A stretch of 64,000 bases of DNA. Source: Hymenobacter convexus (lineage in GTDB: Bacteria > Bacteroidota > Bacteroidia > Cytophagales > Hymenobacteraceae). The first letter of the stretch is position 1. The number at the start of each line of letters is the position of its first letter. The DNA lies in NCBI RefSeq assembly GCF_030580955.1, contig NZ_JAUQON010000006.1, positions 248,001-312,000 on the forward strand, written 5' to 3'. This document shows, piece by piece, positions 8,736 through 16,598 of the stretch. Below the pieces are notes generated by a model that saw only the letters and a list, made by a program, of their open reading frames with translations, searched no databases and was not told the DNA's origin. A program made the position numbers and the translations under genes.

Positions 8736-9176
8736 ATGAAAAAATTGGTTCTCTTCCCGGCCGTTATCCTGATGGCTGCCTTCTCTTCCGCCTTCCGCCC
8801 AGCCCCTGCCGCCGATGACGACATGGCCACCGTGTGCATCTACCGTGGCGGCCAGTTCATGGGCGCCCTCGCCAACTACGCCGTGTACGTCAACGGCCAA
8901 AAAATCTGTAAGCTCAGCAACGAGCGTTACATTGAGTACAAAGCCAAGCCCGGCAAGCTCGACATCATGGCCAAAAACGGCGGCGTGGAGGTTTTCAAAA
9001 AAGAAACCGGCCTGGAGCTGACCGTGGAGGCTGGGCACAAATACTACGTGCGCGGCGACATCAAAACCAGCATCACCCGGGCCCGCATGGAGCTCTCGGA
9101 AGTGACCGAGAACACCGCCAAGCGCGACATGGCCAAGCTCACGCCCGACAACTGCCAGCAGGCCGACAGCAAATAG
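8736..9176 (+). CDS. Secreted DUF2846-like protein
   Basis: A 146-residue exported protein of unknown function. It has a signal peptide (MKKLVLFPAVILMAAFSSAF, cleavage around 20-25). The mature domain resembles DUF2846: TVCIYRGGQFMG, NYAVYVNGQKICKLSNERYIEYKAKPGK, a Glu-containing strand and LTVEAGHKYYVRGDI. These proteins read as small beta-sandwich domains that present a PEGA-like surface. The ATG at 8736 is chosen because it starts the signal peptide; the frame upstream lacks any such signal. A Thr/Lys-rich C-terminal tail follows the domain. No lipobox is seen. Confidence 0.65.
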   Translation: MKKLVLFPAVILMAAFSSAFRPAPAADDDMATVCIYRGGQFMGALANYAVYVNGQKICKLSNERYIEYKAKPGKLDIMAKNGGVEVFKKETGLELTVEAGHKYYVRGDIKTSITRARMELSEVTENTAKRDMAKLTPDNCQQADSK

Positions 9177-9233
9177 CCTTGTGCGCAGGGCGGCTTTTTT
9201 GTACCGACGCTAGCTAATGCCCTGAACAAACGC

Positions 9234-9241
9234 TACCTTTG
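9234..9241 (+). promoter_or_regulatory. -7 element of the rpsP operon
   Basis: TACCTTTG, exact TAnnTTTG match, 63 nt upstream of the rpsP ATG. The leader would be about 55 nt. A -33 element is not obvious. Confidence 0.5.
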
Positions 9242-9304
9242 CACTCCCAATTTCGGGAAACCCTCACCAGACGCACGAGTTGCGTCGCACAACCCCACCG
9301 GTTT

Positions 9305-9850
9305 ATGGCAGTTAAAATCCGCCTCGCCCGCCGTGGCCGCAAGAAGGCCGCGACTTACGACATCGTAGTAGCTGACGCTCGCGCCCCGCGCGACGGCCGT
9401 TTCATCGAGAAACTCGGCACCTACAACCCCCAAACCAACCCCGCCACCATCAACTACGACGCCGACCGCGCGTTCTACTGGATGATGACCGGTGCGCAGC
9501 CCACCGACACCGTTCGGGCCATGCTTAGCTACCGCGGCGTGCTCTACCGTCGTCACCTGCAGCTGGGTGTCGACAAGGGTGCCATCACCCAGGAAGTGGC
9601 TGACCAGCGCTTCAGCGCCTGGAAAGAAGAGAAAGATGCGAAGATTGAAGGTAAGCGCACCGGCCTCGTTGATGCCAAGGCTACCGCCAAGAAAGCTGCT
9701 TTCGACGCCGAAACCAAGGTGAAAGAAGCCCGCGCCGAAGCGCAGCGTCAGAAAGCTGCTGCTTTGCTGGCTGCTAACGCCCCCGCTCCGGCCGCTGAAG
9801 AAGCTACCGAGGCTCCGGCCGAAGAAGCTACCGAAGCTGCTGCCGAGTAG
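9305..9850 (+). CDS. rpsP: 30S ribosomal protein S16 with extended C-terminus
   Basis: Component of the 30S subunit body. Residues 1-85 carry the S16 fold ([35 protein letters not shown] start, [36 protein letters not shown]). The protein is 181 residues, about twice the E. coli protein. The second half is a Lys/Glu/Ala-rich helical extension ending in Ala/Glu repeats ([17 protein letters not shown]), a feature common to Bacteroidota S16. It heads the rpsP-rimM-trmD cluster, with a hairpin before rimM. Confidence 0.97.
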   Translation: MAVKIRLARRGRKKAATYDIVVADARAPRDGRFIEKLGTYNPQTNPATINYDADRAFYWMMTGAQPTDTVRAMLSYRGVLYRRHLQLGVDKGAITQEVADQRFSAWKEEKDAKIEGKRTGLVDAKATAKKAAFDAETKVKEARAEAQRQKAAALLAANAPAPAAEEATEAPAEEATEAAAE

Positions 9851-9870
9851 TTTTTAGGTTTCTGAAAACC

Positions 9871-9924
9871 GAAAGCGTTTGGGAGTTGTGAGCCGGACCG
9901 GCTGGCAACCCCCAAACGCTTTTT
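9871..9924 (+). terminator. Hairpin between rpsP and rimM (terminator or attenuator)
   Basis: Arms AAAGCGTTTGGG (from 9872) and CCCAAACGCTTTTT (to about 9924) enclose a second pairing of GTTG..AGCCG with CGGCT..CAAC, followed by T-rich DNA. It lies 21 nt after the rpsP stop and 20 nt before rimM, so partial termination would lower rimM-trmD relative to rpsP. Confidence 0.75.
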
Positions 9925-9943
9925 CGTTTCCCCTCTCCCCGCC

Positions 9944-10519
9944 ATGACCCTCGACGAAACCTATCAGCTCGGCTATATCCTCAAAACGCACGGCCTGCGC
10001 GGCCACGTTGCCGCCCACTTCGACGTGGACGACGTAGCCGACTACCTCAAGCTCAAGACGGTGTACCTCACGCTGCCCGGCGCCCCTACTAAGCTGGTGG
10101 AGCACAAAGTAGAGAAGGTGCAGCCCCAGTCCGGCAACAAAGTGCTGCTCAAGCTGAAAGGCATCGAGCGTATCGAGGAAGCCGAGCTATTACGCGGCTC
10201 CCAATTACACCTGCCCCTGGCCGCCCTGCCCGAACTGGAAGACGACCAGTTCTACTTCCACGACGTTATCGGCTTCACCGTGGTCGATGAAAACCTGGGC
10301 GAACTGGGCACCGTGGAGAACTTCTACGAGTTGCCTCAACAGGACATGCTGGCCATGCGCTACCAAGGCCAGGAAGTGCTGATTCCGGTAGTAGACGAGC
10401 TGGTGAGCCACGCCGACCACGCCAAAAAGCAGGTCTACGTAAACCTGCCCGACGGCTTGCTCGACGTGTACCTCAAGCCCAGCACCCGCCAGCAAGACGA
10501 AGCCGACGAGGCAGAGTAG
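9944..10519 (+). CDS. rimM: Ribosome maturation factor RimM
   Basis: Assembly factor that binds S19 and helps mature the 3' domain of 16S rRNA. The 191-residue product has the RimM N-terminal beta-barrel (YQLGYILKTHGLRGHVAAHFDVD, KLVEHKVEKVQ, VLLKLKGIERIEEAELLRGSQLHLP). A PRC-barrel follows (FYFHDVIGFTVVDENLGELGTVENFYELPQQDMLAMRY..VLIPVVDELV, then YVNLPDGLLDVYL). The acidic tail is short. Its TAG stop lies inside the left arm of a palindromic repeat. The gene order rpsP-rimM-trmD matches the conserved bacterial operon, though rplS is separated here by its own promoter. Confidence 0.96.
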   Translation: MTLDETYQLGYILKTHGLRGHVAAHFDVDDVADYLKLKTVYLTLPGAPTKLVEHKVEKVQPQSGNKVLLKLKGIERIEEAELLRGSQLHLPLAALPELEDDQFYFHDVIGFTVVDENLGELGTVENFYELPQQDMLAMRYQGQEVLIPVVDELVSHADHAKKQVYVNLPDGLLDVYLKPSTRQQDEADEAE

Positions 10520-10595
10520 CGCGGACTTTGTAGTTCGCGAGTGCCTGAACGCCAAATGAATTGAACGACTCGCGGACTACAAAGTCCGCGCTACT
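10515..10595. repeat. 28-bp inverted repeat between rimM and trmD (AGTAGCGC family)
   Basis: Arms 10515-10542 and 10568-10595 pair at 27 of 28 positions around a 25-nt loop. Key bases are AGTAGCGCGGACTTTGTAGT and its complement. The left arm contains the rimM stop codon and the right arm ends 3 nt before the trmD start, so the RNA hairpin would fill the whole intergenic space. Confidence 0.93.
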
Positions 10596-10598
10596 TGC

Positions 10599-11273
10599 AT
10601 GAGAATCGACATCCTCACCTGCCTGCCGGAGCTGCTGGTCAGCCCCTTTGCCCATTCCATCGTGAAGCGGGCGCAGGACAAGGGCCTGGCCGAAATCCAC
10701 GTGCACCAGCTGCGCGAGCACGCCATCAACAAGCACGGCCAGATTGACGACTTTGTGTTTGGCGGCGGCGCGGGCATGGTGCTGCGCGTGGAGCCCATTG
10801 CCGCGTGGATGGACGCGCTGCAGGCCGAACGTCCCTACGACGCCATCATCTACCTCACGCCCGATGGCGAGACGCTGCGCCAGCCGCTGGCCAATCGCCT
10901 GTCGCTGATGCAGAACATCATCATGCTCTGCGGCCACTACAAGGGCATCGATGAGCGCATCCGTCAAACCTACATCACCCACGAAATCAGCGTGGGCGAC
11001 TATGTACTGAGCGGCGGTGAGCTGGGCGCGGCCATCCTGGTCGATGCCGTGGTGCGGCTGCTGCCCGGCGTGCTGGGCAATGAGGAGTCGGCGCTGTCCG
11101 ATTCTTTTCAGGACGACCTGCTGGCGCCGCCCGTATACACCCGCCCGGCCGAATGGCGCGGCCAAGCCGTGCCCGACATTCTGTTATCGGGCAACACGCC
11201 CAAAATTGAGGAGTGGCGGCACGAGCAGGCCCTGGCCCGCACCCAGCAGCGCCGCCCCGATTTACTTCAGTAG
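10599..11273 (+). CDS. trmD: tRNA (guanine37-N1)-methyltransferase
   Basis: SPOUT-class enzyme that methylates G37 next to the anticodon of tRNAs reading CNN codons, using S-adenosylmethionine, and so prevents frameshifting. The 224-residue product shows [39 protein letters not shown], the trefoil-knot cofactor loop [12 protein letters not shown], and [36 protein letters not shown]. All are family signatures, with the catalytic Asp in the last stretch. The start follows the repeat hairpin by 3 nt, with no Shine-Dalgarno. The stop codon again lies in an AGTAGCGC element. Confidence 0.97.
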   Translation: MRIDILTCLPELLVSPFAHSIVKRAQDKGLAEIHVHQLREHAINKHGQIDDFVFGGGAGMVLRVEPIAAWMDALQAERPYDAIIYLTPDGETLRQPLANRLSLMQNIIMLCGHYKGIDERIRQTYITHEISVGDYVLSGGELGAAILVDAVVRLLPGVLGNEESALSDSFQDDLLAPPVYTRPAEWRGQAVPDILLSGNTPKIEEWRHEQALARTQQRRPDLLQ

Positions 11274-11292
11274 CGCAGGCTTCCGCTTGCGA
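11269..11292 (+). repeat. AGTAGCGC element at the trmD stop
   Basis: AGTAGCGCAGGCTT followed by CCGCTTGCG resembles one arm of the rimM-trmD palindrome and supplies the trmD TAG stop (11271-11273). It can form only a short imperfect stem by itself. Confidence 0.6.
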
Positions 11293-11347
11293 CCAATCGA
11301 ATTAACAGCAAATCAAGGAACAAGCTGAAGGTTGTTCTGGCAATGAC

Positions 11348-11378
11348 TTGCTATCATCACCGGAAAGCGCTATCTTTG
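11348..11378 (+). promoter_or_regulatory. Promoter of rplS
   Basis: TTG at 11348-11350 and TATCTTTG at 11371-11378 with a 20-nt spacer: the best -33/-7 pair in the window. The -7 ends 62 nt before the rplS ATG. Confidence 0.72.
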
Positions 11379-11440
11379 CGCTCCGTTTCGTAAAATACTA
11401 ATTCCCGACGGCGGCGCCGTCTTTCGCAATTTTCTCAGCC

Positions 11441-11821
11441 ATGAGCGTACTACTTGACTTTATCCAGGCCGAATCGCAGGAGCGCCGCGCCAGCTTCCCC
11501 GACTTTGCCGCCGGCGACACCATTAACGTGCACGTGAAAATCCGCGAGGGTGCCAAGGAGCGCATTCAGCAGTTCCAGGGCGTGGTGCTGCAGCGTCGCA
11601 ACCCCAGCTCGAACGGCGAAACCTTCACCGTGCGCAAGATTTCGAACCAAATCGGCACTGAGCGTATTTTCCCCCTGCTGTCGCCTAACATCGAGAAAAT
11701 CGAGGTAGTGCGTCGCGGTAAAGTGCGTCGCGCCCGTCTGTTCTACCTGCGCGGCCTGTCGGGCAAACAAGCTCGTATCAAAGAGCGTCGCTTGAACGTG
11801 GTGGCCAAGGCTACCGCCTAA
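11441..11821 (+). CDS. rplS: 50S ribosomal protein L19
   Basis: Large-subunit protein at the interface with the 30S subunit. The 126-residue product reads through the whole L19 family: [106 protein letters not shown]. Length is near the usual 115-120, with a short C-terminal extension. It has its own promoter and terminator, so it is a single-gene unit downstream of trmD rather than part of that operon. Confidence 0.97.
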   Translation: MSVLLDFIQAESQERRASFPDFAAGDTINVHVKIREGAKERIQQFQGVVLQRRNPSSNGETFTVRKISNQIGTERIFPLLSPNIEKIEVVRRGKVRRARLFYLRGLSGKQARIKERRLNVVAKATA

Positions 11822-11855
11822 GCTCCGCCGCAGCCCATCAGCTGCCTATAAAACA

Positions 11856-11889
11856 AAAAGCCGGCCCCACGCGTGGGGCCGGCTTTTTT
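11856..11889 (+). terminator. Intrinsic terminator after rplS
   Basis: Self-complementary AAAGCCGGCCCCACGC / GCGTGGGGCCGGCTTTTTT with almost no loop, 34 nt after the rplS stop. It could also stop the convergent minus-strand gene at 11939. Confidence 0.9.
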
Positions 11890-11938
11890 GGGTTTACCAT
11901 CCGGCAAGCAATAACCTTCCGGATGCTTTGCCAAATGC

Positions 11939-12346
11939 CTAGCTATGCGACGAAAAGTCCTGCGGCAGGCTGCCGTCCACTTCCACCGAGCTGCCTTGCA
12001 GCTGCTGGGCCACGGCCGTGAGGACTTCGCCCAGTTTGGTTACGCGGGTAGCCGTATTCACGTTTTCGGCGAAATTGGCGGCCTGGGTGGTGCCGGTGCC
12101 CAAGCGGGCCAGCAGCGGAGCAATGACATTCACGTCGAGCGTGCCGCTGCCGAAGTGGGCCTTCAGGGCCTGCAGGTCGACCACCAACTGGTGCAGGGCC
12201 GGGTTGTTGGCTTCCTTCAGGTCTTCAATCCAGCGCTGCAGCTGGTTGTCGAGGCCGGCTTTTTCGGTGGTAGCGGCGAGGTCGCCGGTGAGCAGGTGAA
12301 TGGCGCCGTCGAGGTGCACTTGGTGCTGCGAATCTTTCTTTTCCAT
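11939..12346 (-). CDS. Hypothetical protein, predicted helical
   Basis: A 135-residue protein that I do not recognise. The ATG at 12346 is chosen because upstream sequence (to 12451) is Pro/Gly/Arg-rich and sits beside a terminator. The product (MEKKDSQHQVHLDGAIHLL...) is predicted mostly alpha-helical with no signal peptide or membrane segment. Repeated patterns such as LQRWIEDLKEANNPALHQLVVDLQALKAHFG and VTKLGEVLTAVAQQLQGS suggest a small helical bundle in the cytoplasm. It is convergent with rplS and is probably transcribed alone, since a strong terminator separates it from the gene behind it. Confidence 0.6.
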   Translation of the reverse strand: MEKKDSQHQVHLDGAIHLLTGDLAATTEKAGLDNQLQRWIEDLKEANNPALHQLVVDLQALKAHFGSGTLDVNVIAPLLARLGTGTTQAANFAENVNTATRVTKLGEVLTAVAQQLQGSSVEVDGSLPQDFSSHS

Positions 12347-12440
12347 GGGTGGGGTGTTGTTGGTAATCGGTGGGCAACGGCGGCGCTTGGCGTGCCGCCG
12401 TTCTTGCCAACGTAGCAAAGCCCCCGGGGGTTGGCCCCAG

Positions 12441-12490
12441 GGCCCAAACAAAAAGCCCCGCCGGAGTTGGCGGGGCTTTTTGTTTGGGCC
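12441..12490 (-). terminator. Intrinsic terminator with 22-bp perfect arms
   Basis: Arms 12441-12462 and 12469-12490 are perfect complements (core AAAAAGCCCCGCC), loop GGAGTT. It lies 17 nt beyond the stop of the minus-strand secreted coiled-coil gene and shields the next minus-strand gene from read-through. Confidence 0.88.
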
Positions 12491-12507
12491 CGAAAGCAGC
12501 GTTGCGT

Positions 12508-13215
12508 TTACTCAATCTTGTTCATGCGGTCTTTCACGGCTTCCAGGGCCACGCGCATGCTCACAATGTCGCCGCGGGCGGCTTCCTGCTCTTTCAAGTT
12601 GGCATCGATGAGGTTGTTGAACTGCTGCAATTCGGCCGCGTTGGCCGCCAGCATCTGCTGGATTTCAATTTTGCGCGCTTTGTTCTTCTCGATGTCTTTC
12701 TTGATGGTTTCAGCCTTGGTAATCACCGCCATGTGGTTGTTTTGCGAGGCAACGAGGGCGCGCTCAGCTTCCGCAATCTGCGACACCAGGTCTTCGCGGT
12801 ACATCATGCGGGCGAAGTCCTTGAGGTACTTTTCGGCCGACTTCCACTGCACCGGCGTTTTGTCTTTAGCCAAGTAGGCGTTGCCCAAGTCGATGCTCCA
12901 CCACACGGTGGTGCCGGTGGGCGTGGCATCTACTTTTGAAATGACCCGAATGGGGGTAGGTGCAATTTCTTCGATGATGACGCCGTCCATCGTCACCACG
13001 CCTTTCGTGTTCTTTACCTTGCTGCCAAACTTGTCGTTCAGCTGCTTCAGCCAAGCCGCTTCCACGCGCTTGTTATCGAGCTGCATGCTCACGCGCTGGC
13101 CCGTGCGGGGCACGTTGCCGATTGACATATCGGCCTCATCCACAGGGGATTTCTGAGCATAAACGCCCAGTGTAGCCAAGCATACAAGAAGTAAGATGAG
13201 TAGGCTTCGTTTCAT
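12508..13215 (-). CDS. Secreted coiled-coil protein of unknown function
   Basis: A 235-residue exported protein. The signal peptide is clear (MKRSLLILLLVCLATLGVYAQ). The mature N-terminal half (about 22-115) looks like a beta-rich domain (VSMQLDNKRVEAAWLKQLNDKFG, VTMDGVIIEEI, TTVWWSIDLGNAYLAKD). The C-terminal half (about 120-235) has heptad-like helices rich in Ala/Glu/Lys/Gln (VSQIAEAERALVASQNNH, KKDIEKNKARKIEIQQMLA, LEAVKDRMNKIE), consistent with a coiled coil. It probably acts in the periplasm. An AT-rich region of about 270 bp separates it from queD and holds a CATCTTTA -7-like element. Confidence 0.7.
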   Translation of the reverse strand: MKRSLLILLLVCLATLGVYAQKSPVDEADMSIGNVPRTGQRVSMQLDNKRVEAAWLKQLNDKFGSKVKNTKGVVTMDGVIIEEIAPTPIRVISKVDATPTGTTVWWSIDLGNAYLAKDKTPVQWKSAEKYLKDFARMMYREDLVSQIAEAERALVASQNNHMAVITKAETIKKDIEKNKARKIEIQQMLAANAAELQQFNNLIDANLKEQEAARGDIVSMRVALEAVKDRMNKIE

Positions 13216-13482
13216 GGTAATAATAACTTAATGAGAACTTTAAAGATGGCCTGTGCAAAGGGTTAAGACGTCAGTGTCTTTTTCCGGTTTTTCAAATTTA
13301 AGACCTTTCTTTCATGCAAATTCTTTTCCCAAGGATTTTTTTAGGAATAATACTGTTTTTATTATTTTAGTACAACTCATAATCCGTTAAGTATACGAAT
13401 TAACAATAGGCCAATTCGTTGAATGCTTCGGATGTTCTTGCCAATCGTAACAAAGGCTGGTGCGTGTGAGTTGTAAGGCCCT

Positions 13483-13890
13483 ATGCAAATCACCGTTTGC
13501 CGTACCGAGCACTTTAATGCCGCCCACCGCCTGCACAACCCCGCGTGGAGCGACGAGCAAAACCAGCGGGTTTTCGGGCTGTGCAACAACCCCAACTACC
13601 ACGGCCACAACTACAACCTGACTGTGCGCCTGACCGGCCCGGTCGACCCCGAAACGGGCTATGTGTACGACCTGAAGCGCCTGAGCGACCTTATTAAGCA
13701 CGAGGTGCTTAACCGCTTCGACCACCGCAACTTAAACCTCGATACGGAAGAATTCCGTACCCTGAACCCCACGGCCGAAAATATCGCCGTGGTCATTTGG
13801 CAGCGCCTGCGGCCACATCTGGACGCCGGCCTGGCCTTATCGGTCACCCTCTACGAGACGGACCGTAACTTTGTAGAATACCATGGATAA
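13483..13890 (+). CDS. queD: 6-carboxytetrahydropterin / 6-pyruvoyltetrahydropterin synthase
   Basis: Zinc enzyme of the PTPS family acting on dihydroneopterin triphosphate; in bacteria it usually makes 6-carboxytetrahydropterin for queuosine and other 7-deazaguanines. The 135-residue product has EHFNAAHRL (first zinc His), the catalytic-Cys motif [16 protein letters not shown] with the other two zinc His, and [23 protein letters not shown] and [14 protein letters not shown]. An [11 protein letters not shown] end follows. It overlaps folE by 8 nt, so the two are translationally coupled and share the substrate pathway. Whether it is QueD proper or a PTPS paralogue cannot be decided without queC/queE context. 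Confidence 0.88.
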   Translation: MQITVCRTEHFNAAHRLHNPAWSDEQNQRVFGLCNNPNYHGHNYNLTVRLTGPVDPETGYVYDLKRLSDLIKHEVLNRFDHRNLNLDTEEFRTLNPTAENIAVVIWQRLRPHLDAGLALSVTLYETDRNFVEYHG

Positions 13891-14542
13891 TCCTTCCGGG
13901 CCGGCCCCGGCAACCGATTCGCACCTGCCCACGGGCCTGCGCACCCCGCTCCGCGACGACGCATTCGCGCGCAGCGATGAGGAGAAAATTGCGGCCATCA
14001 GCGGCCATTTCGAGGCCATTATGCGGGAGCTGGGCCTCGACCTGACCGACGACAGCCTGGCCGGCACCCCACGCCGGGTGGCCAAGATGTACGTGAAGGA
14101 ATGGTTTAAGGGCCTTGACCCGGCCAACCGACCGGAAGTGCGCATGTTCGACAACCGCTACGACTACCACCAGCTGCTGGTGGAGCGCGACATTACGCTG
14201 TTTTCGTGCTGTGAGCACCATTTTGTGCCCATCATCGGCAAAGCGCACGTGGCGTACCTGCCGGGCAGCCACGTGGTGGGCCTGAGCAAGCTCAACCGAG
14301 TGGTGCAGTATTACGCGCGCCGCCCACAGGTGCAGGAGCGCCTCACGCGCCAGATTGCGGAGGAGCTGAAGCAAAGCCTGGGCACCGACGACGTGGCCGT
14401 GCTCATCGAAGCCGACCACCTCTGCGTGATGAGCCGCGGCGTGAACGATACCAGCAGTTCGACTCTGACCAGCGAATACAGCGGCCGCTTTGCCACTGAC
14501 GAAGCGTTGCGTAACGAGTTTCTGCGGCAGATTGGGAAGTAA
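13883..14542 (+). CDS. folE: GTP cyclohydrolase I
   Basis: Converts GTP to 7,8-dihydroneopterin triphosphate, the entry step for folate, tetrahydropterin and queuosine synthesis. The 219-residue product has the core TPRRVAKMY, the zinc site [20 protein letters not shown] (Cys near residue 110), [25 protein letters not shown] and [11 protein letters not shown] with the second zinc Cys. The first 40 residues are a variable leader. The start codon ATG overlaps the queD stop (ATGGATAA). Product of FolE is the QueD substrate, which fits the overlap. Confidence 0.96.
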   Translation: MDNPSGPAPATDSHLPTGLRTPLRDDAFARSDEEKIAAISGHFEAIMRELGLDLTDDSLAGTPRRVAKMYVKEWFKGLDPANRPEVRMFDNRYDYHQLLVERDITLFSCCEHHFVPIIGKAHVAYLPGSHVVGLSKLNRVVQYYARRPQVQERLTRQIAEELKQSLGTDDVAVLIEADHLCVMSRGVNDTSSSTLTSEYSGRFATDEALRNEFLRQIGK

Positions 14543-14612
14543 GGAAGGTGTGGTTTAGGTTTGGCGGGCGGGGCTGTGGGCCCGGTTCGATGTTGGTGCA
14601 GAGCAGCGGTTT

Positions 14613-14620
14613 TACTTTTG
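14613..14620 (+). promoter_or_regulatory. -7 element upstream of the TIGR01777 gene
   Basis: TACTTTTG, exact TAnnTTTG match, with TTG at 14593-14595 (17-nt spacer). It ends 15 nt before the ATG, so the leader is very short. Confidence 0.5.
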
Positions 14621-14635
14621 TCTGAAATAACTTCC

Positions 14636-15568
14636 ATGACCGAAACTTCTTCTCGCAAAGTCCTCATCACTGGCGGCACCGGGCTCATTGGCACCCGCTT
14701 GGCCGAAATGCTGATTGACAGCGGCTACGAAGTGGCTTTGTTGAGCCGCGAACCTGCCAAAAGCAACCACTTCCGCAGCTTCCGCTGGGACCCGCAGGCG
14801 GGCACCATCGACGAGGCGGCCGTGCCCTATGCCGACTACATTGTGAGCCTGGCCGGCGCCAGCGTGAGCGACGGCAAGTGGACCGATGAGCGCAAGCGCG
14901 AGATTATGACCAGCCGGCTGGGCGGGCTGAAGCTGCTGACCCGCGAGCTGGCCAAGCCCGGCCACCATGTGCAGGCCGTGATTTCGGCTTCGGCGGTGGG
15001 CATTTATGGCGATGCCGGCGAGCAGGTGGTGACGGAAGAAACGCCTCCCGCCCTGCCTACCAATGATTTTCTGGCCGATGTGTCGCACCAGTGGGAGCTG
15101 GCCGCGGCGCCCATTGCGGCGCTGGGCATCCGGACGGTGATTCCGCGCATTGGCGTGGTGCTGAGCACGGAGGGCGGCGCCCTGCCCCAGATTGCCAAGC
15201 CGGTGAAGCTGGGCGCGGGCGCGGCCCTGGGCAGCGGCAAGCAATACATGTCCTGGATTCACTTGGATGACATCTGTCGCCTGTTCATCGCCATGCTGGA
15301 AGACCCGGCCTGGGAGGGCACTTATAACGCGGTGGCTCCCTACCCCGCCACCAATCAGGCTTTCACCGAGGTGCTGGCGCAGGTGCTGCACCGGCCGCTG
15401 ATTCTGCCCAAAGTGCCGGCCTTCGGGCTGAAGCTGGCGATGGGCGAGATGAGCGAAATCGTGCTGGCCTCGCAGAACGTGAGCGCGGCCAAGGTGCTGG
15501 CGCGGGGCTTCCGGTTTGAGTATCCGGAGCTGCGCGGGGCGCTGGAGGCGCTGTATGGAGGGGAGTAA
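14636..15568 (+). CDS. TIGR01777-family NAD-dependent epimerase-like protein
   Basis: Atypical short-chain dehydrogenase of the YfcH/SULA type; physiological substrate unknown. The 310-residue protein opens with the Rossmann motif VLITGGTGLIGTRLA (about 9-23). It then shows FRWDPQAGTID, VSLAGASVSDGKWTDERKREIMTSR, SASAVGIYGDAGEQVVTE, RIGVVLSTEGGALPQI, GSGKQYMSWIHLDDI and a C-terminal DUF1731-like segment with LGPKVPAF-type and LASQNVSAAKVLARGFRFEYPEL motifs. Length matches the family (about 300). The start at 14636 skips 25 unconserved upstream codons. It may be cotranscribed with the small RyR-domain gene 65 nt downstream. Confidence 0.88.
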   Translation: MTETSSRKVLITGGTGLIGTRLAEMLIDSGYEVALLSREPAKSNHFRSFRWDPQAGTIDEAAVPYADYIVSLAGASVSDGKWTDERKREIMTSRLGGLKLLTRELAKPGHHVQAVISASAVGIYGDAGEQVVTEETPPALPTNDFLADVSHQWELAAAPIAALGIRTVIPRIGVVLSTEGGALPQIAKPVKLGAGAALGSGKQYMSWIHLDDICRLFIAMLEDPAWEGTYNAVAPYPATNQAFTEVLAQVLHRPLILPKVPAFGLKLAMGEMSEIVLASQNVSAAKVLARGFRFEYPELRGALEALYGGE

Positions 15569-15633
15569 AAGTCAGCCAATGCATCCGGAAACACGTTTAA
15601 CGATGCGTTTCCTTTCCCTCTTAGCAATTCCCC

Positions 15634-15843
15634 ATGCCTGCATTACCCGACCTTGAGTTAGTAGCCGAGAAAGTCCACGAGTCTTGGATGAAAACCAAGC
15701 AGGACCAGGGCGTGACCACCCGCCAGAGCGAAACCGGCGAGGAGCTGATGGTGCCTTATGCCCAGCTCAGCGAGCCGGCCAAGGAGCTGGACCGCATGAC
15801 CGTGCGGACGGTGTATGCGGCCATTGAAGCGTTGAGTAGCTGA
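15634..15843 (+). CDS. RyR-domain miniprotein
   Basis: A 69-residue protein that is almost entirely a RyR-like module: VAEKVHESWMKTKQDQG, then LMVPYAQLSEPAKELDRMTVRTVYAAIEAL. The pattern HE-W--K---G ... LVPY--L-E--KE-DR matches bacterial RyR-domain proteins, whose phage-encoded relatives may bind nucleotide-like ligands; the ligand here is unknown. No signal peptide. It sits between the TIGR01777 gene and the DUF2625 gene with gaps of 65 and 29 nt, so cotranscription with either is possible. Confidence 0.72.
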   Translation: MPALPDLELVAEKVHESWMKTKQDQGVTTRQSETGEELMVPYAQLSEPAKELDRMTVRTVYAAIEALSS

Positions 15844-15872
15844 GGTGACGAGGGTGAAGAGTAGTTTCGCTT

Positions 15873-16598
15873 ATGCGCATTGTCTTTCTACTTGCCCTTT
15901 TCCTGCTTAAAGCAGTTTGCTCATGTGCCCAATCGATGCAAACCCGTCCACTGACTGAGCTTATTAATACCCAAGACCCGGGCTGGCCGTTGGTGCAGGG
16001 CTGGATTGCAGCCGCGAAGAACAAGGTGCAAGTATTGCCCAAAACGGCGGCCCGTGCCGACAGCGCCTTACTGGCAGCACAGGTAACGACCCGTTCGCCA
16101 ATGGGCGCGGTGGTTCACGAAACGGGCGGCATCCTCGTGGATAATGGCTGGCTCCGCATCCTGGGTTCTGGTTCGCCGGGCCTCGACCGAGACCTGATGG
16201 GTTGGAACAAGGACAAGCAGAAAGGGCTTCTGCTGATTGCCGATGATGCATTGGGAGGCTTTTTTGCGGTCAATGGCGGCGCTTTTGGACAAGCTACGCT
16301 CGGCAAAATTTATTACCTCGCACCCGAAAACCTGGAGTGGGAGCCGCTAAACAAAGGCTATTCTGATTTTTTGGTTTTCTGCTTTTCCGGCGATTTGGAA
16401 AAGTTTTATGGCAAGATGCGTTGGAAAGGCTGGCAGCAGGAAGTAGCCAGTCTCAATGGCAACCAAGGCATCAGTTGTTACCCTTTTTTATTCACCACAG
16501 AAGGCAAGAAAATCAATAAGGTTATGCGGAAACCAGTGCCCATCCAAGAGCTTTGGATGTTCAGCAACGACATGCGCCAGCAACTCGGGATTCACTAG
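15873..16598 (+). CDS. Secreted DUF2625-family protein
   Basis: A 241-residue exported protein. A signal peptide (MRIVFLLALFLLKAVCSCAQS) is followed by a region that resembles DUF2625: TRPLTELINTQDPGWPLVQGWIAAAKNKVQVLP, SPMGAVVHETGGILVDNGWLRILGSGS, KGLLLIADDALGGFFAVNGGAFG, IYYLAPENLEWEPLNKGYSDFLVFCFSGDLEKFYGKMRWKGW. The family is widespread without a known function, and cytoplasmic members are related to SUKH/SMI1 immunity-like folds by appearance only. Its TAG stop shares CTAG with the stop of the convergent PBP gene, leaving no space for a terminator. Base composition is slightly more AT-rich than its neighbours. Confidence 0.78.
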   Translation: MRIVFLLALFLLKAVCSCAQSMQTRPLTELINTQDPGWPLVQGWIAAAKNKVQVLPKTAARADSALLAAQVTTRSPMGAVVHETGGILVDNGWLRILGSGSPGLDRDLMGWNKDKQKGLLLIADDALGGFFAVNGGAFGQATLGKIYYLAPENLEWEPLNKGYSDFLVFCFSGDLEKFYGKMRWKGWQQEVASLNGNQGISCYPFLFTTEGKKINKVMRKPVPIQELWMFSNDMRQQLGIH

